Program-made: the position numbers and the translations under genes
Origin: Actinomycetota bacterium
GTDB taxonomy: Bacteria > Actinomycetota > Actinomycetes > Streptosporangiales > Streptosporangiaceae
Assembly: GCA_027314515.1 (NCBI GenBank)
Contig: DAHVAR010000179.1
Location: 1 to 64,000 of the forward strand
Length of the DNA stretch: 64,000 nt
Reading direction: 5' to 3'
In this document: positions 60,950-64,000 of the stretch, in pieces
Position numbering within the stretch: the stretch's first letter is position 1
Layout of the letters: every line of letters begins with the position of its first letter
Notes under the pieces: generated by a model
Told to the model about the DNA's origin: nothing
Seen by the model: the letters and a program-made list of their open reading frames with translations, nothing else
The model's database searches: none

Positions 60950-61765
60950 ATGGGCGAGTGGAACGCCATGACCTACGAAGGCAAGGACACGATCCTGCGC
61001 GTCGTCCGCCGGGAAGCGGACCAGATGTTCGCGCTGGCGGAGCAGCCGGGCGCCTGGGACGCGCCGACGGCATGCGAGAGCTGGCGAGTCAAAGACGTCA
61101 TCGGGCACATCGTCGATACCACCGAGGGGTATTTCGCTGCCTTCGACACCGCCAGGGCCGGGGCTGAGCCGCCGGCTCCGCATGGACTCGTCGTCATGCA
61201 CGAGCGGGCCGGGCAGTCCGCGCAGGCGTTCGGCGAGCTGTCCCAGCAGGAGATGCTCGCCCGGGCTCGTGCCGATCTCGACAAGATGATGGGCATACTC
61301 GAGCCGCTGACCGCGGATGAGTGGACCGGCATGCTGGTGTCGCATGCCTACATGGGCCCGGTACCGGCGTTCGTGTACGCGGGCGGCCAGCTGATGGACT
61401 ACGGCGTCCATACCTGGGACATCCGGCAGGGCAGCGGCCGGGCGCATGCGCTGCCGGCGGACACCGCTGACCTGCTGGTCCCGTTCATGTTCATCATCTG
61501 GCAGTCGACCATCAGGCCGGACGCCGACCTCACCCCGTTCAGCATCGGCATCCGGGTCAGCGGCCGGAACGCGGGCGACACCAGGGTCTCGATCAGCGAT
61601 GCTGGCATGAACTACGAGCCCGGCAGCATCGACGACCTGCCCGCCATGCTGGAGTTCGACCCCGGCAGCATGGTGCTGACCGCGTTCGGCCGGGTCAACG
61701 GCGGCACCGCGAGCGGCGACACGGCCCTCGCCGACCGGTTCCTGAACCTCTTCTTCCGCATCTGA
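60950..61765 (+). CDS. Maleylpyruvate isomerase-like (MDMPI/DinB) mycothiol-dependent protein
   Basis: A 271-residue protein with the MDMPI N-domain. EADQMFALAEQPGAWDAPTACESWRVKDVIGHIVDTTEGYF has the TxCxxW and metal-His (GHI) positions, and a second His region is YGVHTWDIRQGSG. A C-terminal SCP2-like domain follows (IGIRVSGRNAGDTRVSISD, GSMVLTAFGRVNGGTASGD). ATG 60950 chosen because of the upstream AGAAGAGG. The family uses mycothiol or detoxifies electrophiles. The exact role is unknown. Confidence 0.82.
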   Translation: MGEWNAMTYEGKDTILRVVRREADQMFALAEQPGAWDAPTACESWRVKDVIGHIVDTTEGYFAAFDTARAGAEPPAPHGLVVMHERAGQSAQAFGELSQQEMLARARADLDKMMGILEPLTADEWTGMLVSHAYMGPVPAFVYAGGQLMDYGVHTWDIRQGSGRAHALPADTADLLVPFMFIIWQSTIRPDADLTPFSIGIRVSGRNAGDTRVSISDAGMNYEPGSIDDLPAMLEFDPGSMVLTAFGRVNGGTASGDTALADRFLNLFFRI

Positions 61766-61773
61766 CGCGCGAT

Positions 61774-61816
61774 GGCGGCGGCTGGGTCGCTTGGCCCAGC
61801 CGCCGCCGCGTCCTTT
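61774..61816 (+). terminator. Terminator-like hairpin after MDMPI-like gene
   Basis: GGCGGCGGCTGGG and CCCAGCCGCCGCC form a 13-bp perfect stem with an 8-nt loop, 9 bp after the stop, and a short pyrimidine-rich gcgtccttt follows. Confidence 0.7.
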
Positions 61817-61979
61817 CGAGCCGCCTCGACGACCCGTCCTGCCGGGAACGGGCTAGGTCCCGCCAATCGCACCCGCCAGGCCGCGCGCTTCAGGCTCAGG
61901 GCTGGCCGCGTGCGACATCCGGTAGGCCGGAACCGGCGACGGGAGCAGCAGCATGGCAGCCCGGCTGAGTTCCGGGCGG

Positions 61980-62768
61980 TTACGGCTCCGGCGGCGGCAC
62001 GTAGCGGACGGCCTCGTCGACCTCGCGGTAGATACCCTGGCCCGCCGGGTTGCGCATTTCCTCGGCCAGGTGCCCGAGCAGGCCGGCAGTCCGTGCCAGC
62101 AGCGCGAACCCCCTCAGCAGATCCGGCGGGAAGCCGAGGTCGGCGAGCGCGGCGCCGCAGACTCCGGCCCCGTTCAGCGGCAGTGTCCGGCCGATGATCG
62201 CCGGGTGCACCCGGCCGACGGCCGCGAACAGCTGCAGGTGCGGTCCGAGCACGCCGGCCTGCGCGGCGATCCGGAAGATGACCGGCGTGCGCGGATCACC
62301 GTCCTTATGCACCGGATGGCCGAGTCCGGGAACCAGCCGTCCGGCTGCCCGCTGTGCCCTGACGGCGGTTGTCGCCAGCTCATCGAAGCCCGCGTCGGTG
62401 TCCGGCAACGGGCCGTCATGCCCGGCAATCGCGGCCGCGAGGAAGCGGCCGCAGTCCTCGGTGACGCCCAGGTACCGCGAACCGCCGCCGAGCAGGCCCG
62501 CCGCCAGCGCGCCCTGCACCGACTCCGGCGCGCCGGTCAGGGTAAGCCGCGCCGCGATCACTGACGGGGTGAAGCCGTGATCGGCCAGTGCTACCAGCAC
62601 CGACTCGAACAGCGTCAGCTCGCCAGGCGTCGGCCGCCGCAGCGCAGCCAGCCAGAAGGCCAGCTCGCCGAAGCTGATCTGCCCCATCAGGTCTTCGGCA
62701 AGGTTCTGGCCGAGGACTGTGATAGTGGTGGCGTCCGCGGTGCCGATCGAGGTCGGGTAGTCAGTCAC
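61980..62768 (-). CDS. Citryl-CoA lyase / citrate-synthase-like protein
   Basis: A 262-residue, short citrate synthase-fold protein. The active-site segment is LVPGLGHPVHKDGDPRTPVIF (like the GHxVYKxxDPR of citrate synthases), earlier ITVLGQNLAEDLMGQISFGELAFWL, and a late RGFALLARTAGLLGHLAEEMRNP. It probably cleaves or condenses an acyl-CoA with a keto acid. GTG at 62768 is preceded by AAGGAG and overlaps the upstream gene by 8 bp; the track's 62831 start lies too deep in that gene. It is coupled to the acyl-CoA synthetase gene. Confidence 0.82.
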   Translation of the reverse strand: MTDYPTSIGTADATTITVLGQNLAEDLMGQISFGELAFWLAALRRPTPGELTLFESVLVALADHGFTPSVIAARLTLTGAPESVQGALAAGLLGGGSRYLGVTEDCGRFLAAAIAGHDGPLPDTDAGFDELATTAVRAQRAAGRLVPGLGHPVHKDGDPRTPVIFRIAAQAGVLGPHLQLFAAVGRVHPAIIGRTLPLNGAGVCGAALADLGFPPDLLRGFALLARTAGLLGHLAEEMRNPAGQGIYREVDEAVRYVPPPEP

Positions 62769-64000
62769 TGTTCTCCTTGATAGCTTGCGCCGCCGCGTGG
62801 CTGGGCTGCGCTGCGTCAGCGTCGTACTCACCGTCCGGGTGGCCTGCCGGGAGCCGGTGCTTGGCGATTCGCGCCGTCGGCGTCCGCGGCAGGTCGGCGG
62901 CCTGCTGCCAGTATCGCGGCACCTTGAACGGGGCCAGCCGGGCCGCCGCGAACGACCGCAACTCGGCGAAGTCCAGCTGCGCGCCCGCCGCCGGGACGAC
63001 GAACGCCTTGACGTCTTCCTCCGACAGCTCCGATGGGACGCCGACGACCGCCGACTCCAGCACCGCCGGGTGCGAGTTCAGCACCTCTTCGACCTCGAGC
63101 GGCGACAGGTTCTCACCGCGCCGCCTGATCACTTCCTTAACACGGGAAATAAACGTGTAGGTACCGTCATCCCCGACCGCTACCAGGTCTCCGGTGCGCA
63201 GCCAGCCGTCATGCATCAGCGCCGCGGTCTCGGCCGGCATCCCCCAGTAGCCCGGCGTCAGTACCGGATTGCGCAGCTCGAGCTCACCCGTCCCGCCGGG
63301 GCCGGCGACCGCGCCCGACTCGCCGATTACCCGCGCGTGATTGACGGTTCCGAGCTCCGGGTGCTGCCGCACCGAGCCCAGCGTGCCGAACGGCCGGGTT
63401 CCGCGAGCCCAGATGAGCCCGTACGGAGACTCCGACATGGCGTACCCCACCACGATTCGCAGGCCGAAGCGCCGCTCCATGGCCAGTTGCCGGTCCCGCT
63501 CCGGCGCCGGGCCGGTGTAGCACAGCCGCAACGGCGTGTCCGCGTCGCCGGCGCGCTCGGGCTGGCGCATCAGGATCTCCAGCATGGCGCCGATCGCGTT
63601 GAACTCGGTCGCCCCGTGCCGCCGCGCCGTGTCCAGGAACGTGCTCGCCGAGAACCGTTCGGCCAGTACCAGCCCGGCACCGCAGGCCAGCGATCCCATC
63701 ACCGAGTACGCGGGCGCGTTGACGTGGAACAGCGGAAGCGTGGTCAGCATCCGGTCGGCAGCGGTCAGCTCCATCCAGAAGCCGAAGCCCTCGCCTGCCA
63801 TCGCGTACGCCCGGTGCGTCTGGATCACGAGCTTGGACCGGCCGGTGGTGCCCGACGTCGGAATCAGCACGGCGATGTCGTCCGGCCGCACCCCGGCGTC
63901 CGGCAGCCTCGCGTGCCGTGCCGCCGTCGCCATCGCGGCCGGGTCCGCCCAGTCGGGCGGGACCAGCGAGTGCACGTCACATTCGTCCGGGAACGGGCCT
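62761..64000 (-). CDS. AMP-dependent acyl-CoA synthetase, N-terminus outside window
   Basis: At least 413 residues are visible and the frame is open to the window edge (PFPDECDV before the track's GTG start). It has the P-loop VLIPTSGTTGRSKLVIQTHRAY, the A5-like region VVGYAMSESPYGLIW, A7 WLRTGDLVAVGDDGTYTFISR, A8 RVKEVIRRRGENLSPLEVEEVL and A10 Lys in PRTPTARIAKHRL. It would form an acyl-AMP then acyl-CoA. The coupled citryl-CoA lyase-like gene suggests the CoA product is used there. Confidence 0.92.
   Translation of the reverse strand, partial: GPFPDECDVHSLVPPDWADPAAMATAARHARLPDAGVRPDDIAVLIPTSGTTGRSKLVIQTHRAYAMAGEGFGFWMELTAADRMLTTLPLFHVNAPAYSVMGSLACGAGLVLAERFSASTFLDTARRHGATEFNAIGAMLEILMRQPERAGDADTPLRLCYTGPAPERDRQLAMERRFGLRIVVGYAMSESPYGLIWARGTRPFGTLGSVRQHPELGTVNHARVIGESGAVAGPGGTGELELRNPVLTPGYWGMPAETAALMHDGWLRTGDLVAVGDDGTYTFISRVKEVIRRRGENLSPLEVEEVLNSHPAVLESAVVGVPSELSEEDVKAFVVPAAGAQLDFAELRSFAAARLAPFKVPRYWQQAADLPRTPTARIAKHRLPAGHPDGEYDADAAQPSHAAAQAIKENSD

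Overview
The window is GC-rich DNA with dense, mostly short intergenic gaps, frequent GTG/TTG starts and 4-bp ATGA/GTGA operon overlaps. A DUF222/HNH (13E12-type) protein, mycothiol-type DinB/MDMPI proteins, an HbhA-like gene beside an XRE regulator and several LacI regulators all point to an actinomycete (Actinomycetota). I cannot name the genus. I see no rRNA, tRNA, CRISPR array, prophage or intact insertion sequence.

Left part (1.5-23 kb): a LacI-controlled catabolic island. A leftward operon carries a branched-chain-amino-acid-type ABC importer (binding lipoprotein, LivH, LivM, LivG, LivF), an acyl-CoA dehydrogenase, an FrsA-like alpha/beta hydrolase and a DapA-family lyase. A divergent CocE-type esterase follows. 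A second leftward operon encodes a ThDP enzyme, a creatininase-family amidohydrolase, a zinc alcohol dehydrogenase and a second DapA-family lyase. Then come a LacI regulator, a second FrsA-like hydrolase with an MFS transporter, an aldo/keto reductase and a second LacI regulator. Six near-identical operators of the form TGCAAACGNTTGCA sit upstream of these units, so they look like one regulon for one unknown substrate or a few related ones.

Middle part (23-42.5 kb): a membrane-anchored anti-sigma-like protein, a TetR regulator, a decayed FtsX permease and an N-terminally truncated NarL/LuxR response regulator, a YbhN-type flippase-like protein and an arylsulfatase. Small ASCH, DinB, nucleotidyltransferase and phosphoesterase genes follow. 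Next is a nitrogen-compound cluster: amidohydrolase and APC permease, a phosphotriesterase-family protein, and divergently a fused urease gamma/beta subunit, a divergent urease alpha subunit without accessory genes, an amidase and an HSL-type esterase. The esterase overlaps a 51-codon relic of a Baeyer-Villiger monooxygenase that the ORF track misses.

Right part (42.5-53 kb): a beta-glucoside/oligosaccharide locus. A third LacI regulator, behind two GTAAGCGCTTAC-type operators, heads an Opp/Dpp-type ABC importer (two permeases, two ATPases, binding lipoprotein) and a GH3 beta-glucosidase. A 14-bp perfect hairpin separates the binding protein gene from the glucosidase gene.

End (53-64 kb): L-2-hydroxyglutarate oxidase; an EamA exporter with a long repetitive tail, divergent from an Lrp/AsnC regulator; a DUF5996-like protein; the HbhA-like gene and XRE regulator; a CbiX-like chelatase-domain protein; an MDMPI-like protein; and a citrate-synthase-like citryl-CoA lyase overlapping an acyl-CoA synthetase that runs off the window. 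Short tandem repeats of 9-21 bp, often 15 bp and in frame, recur in linkers, protein tails and gaps throughout.
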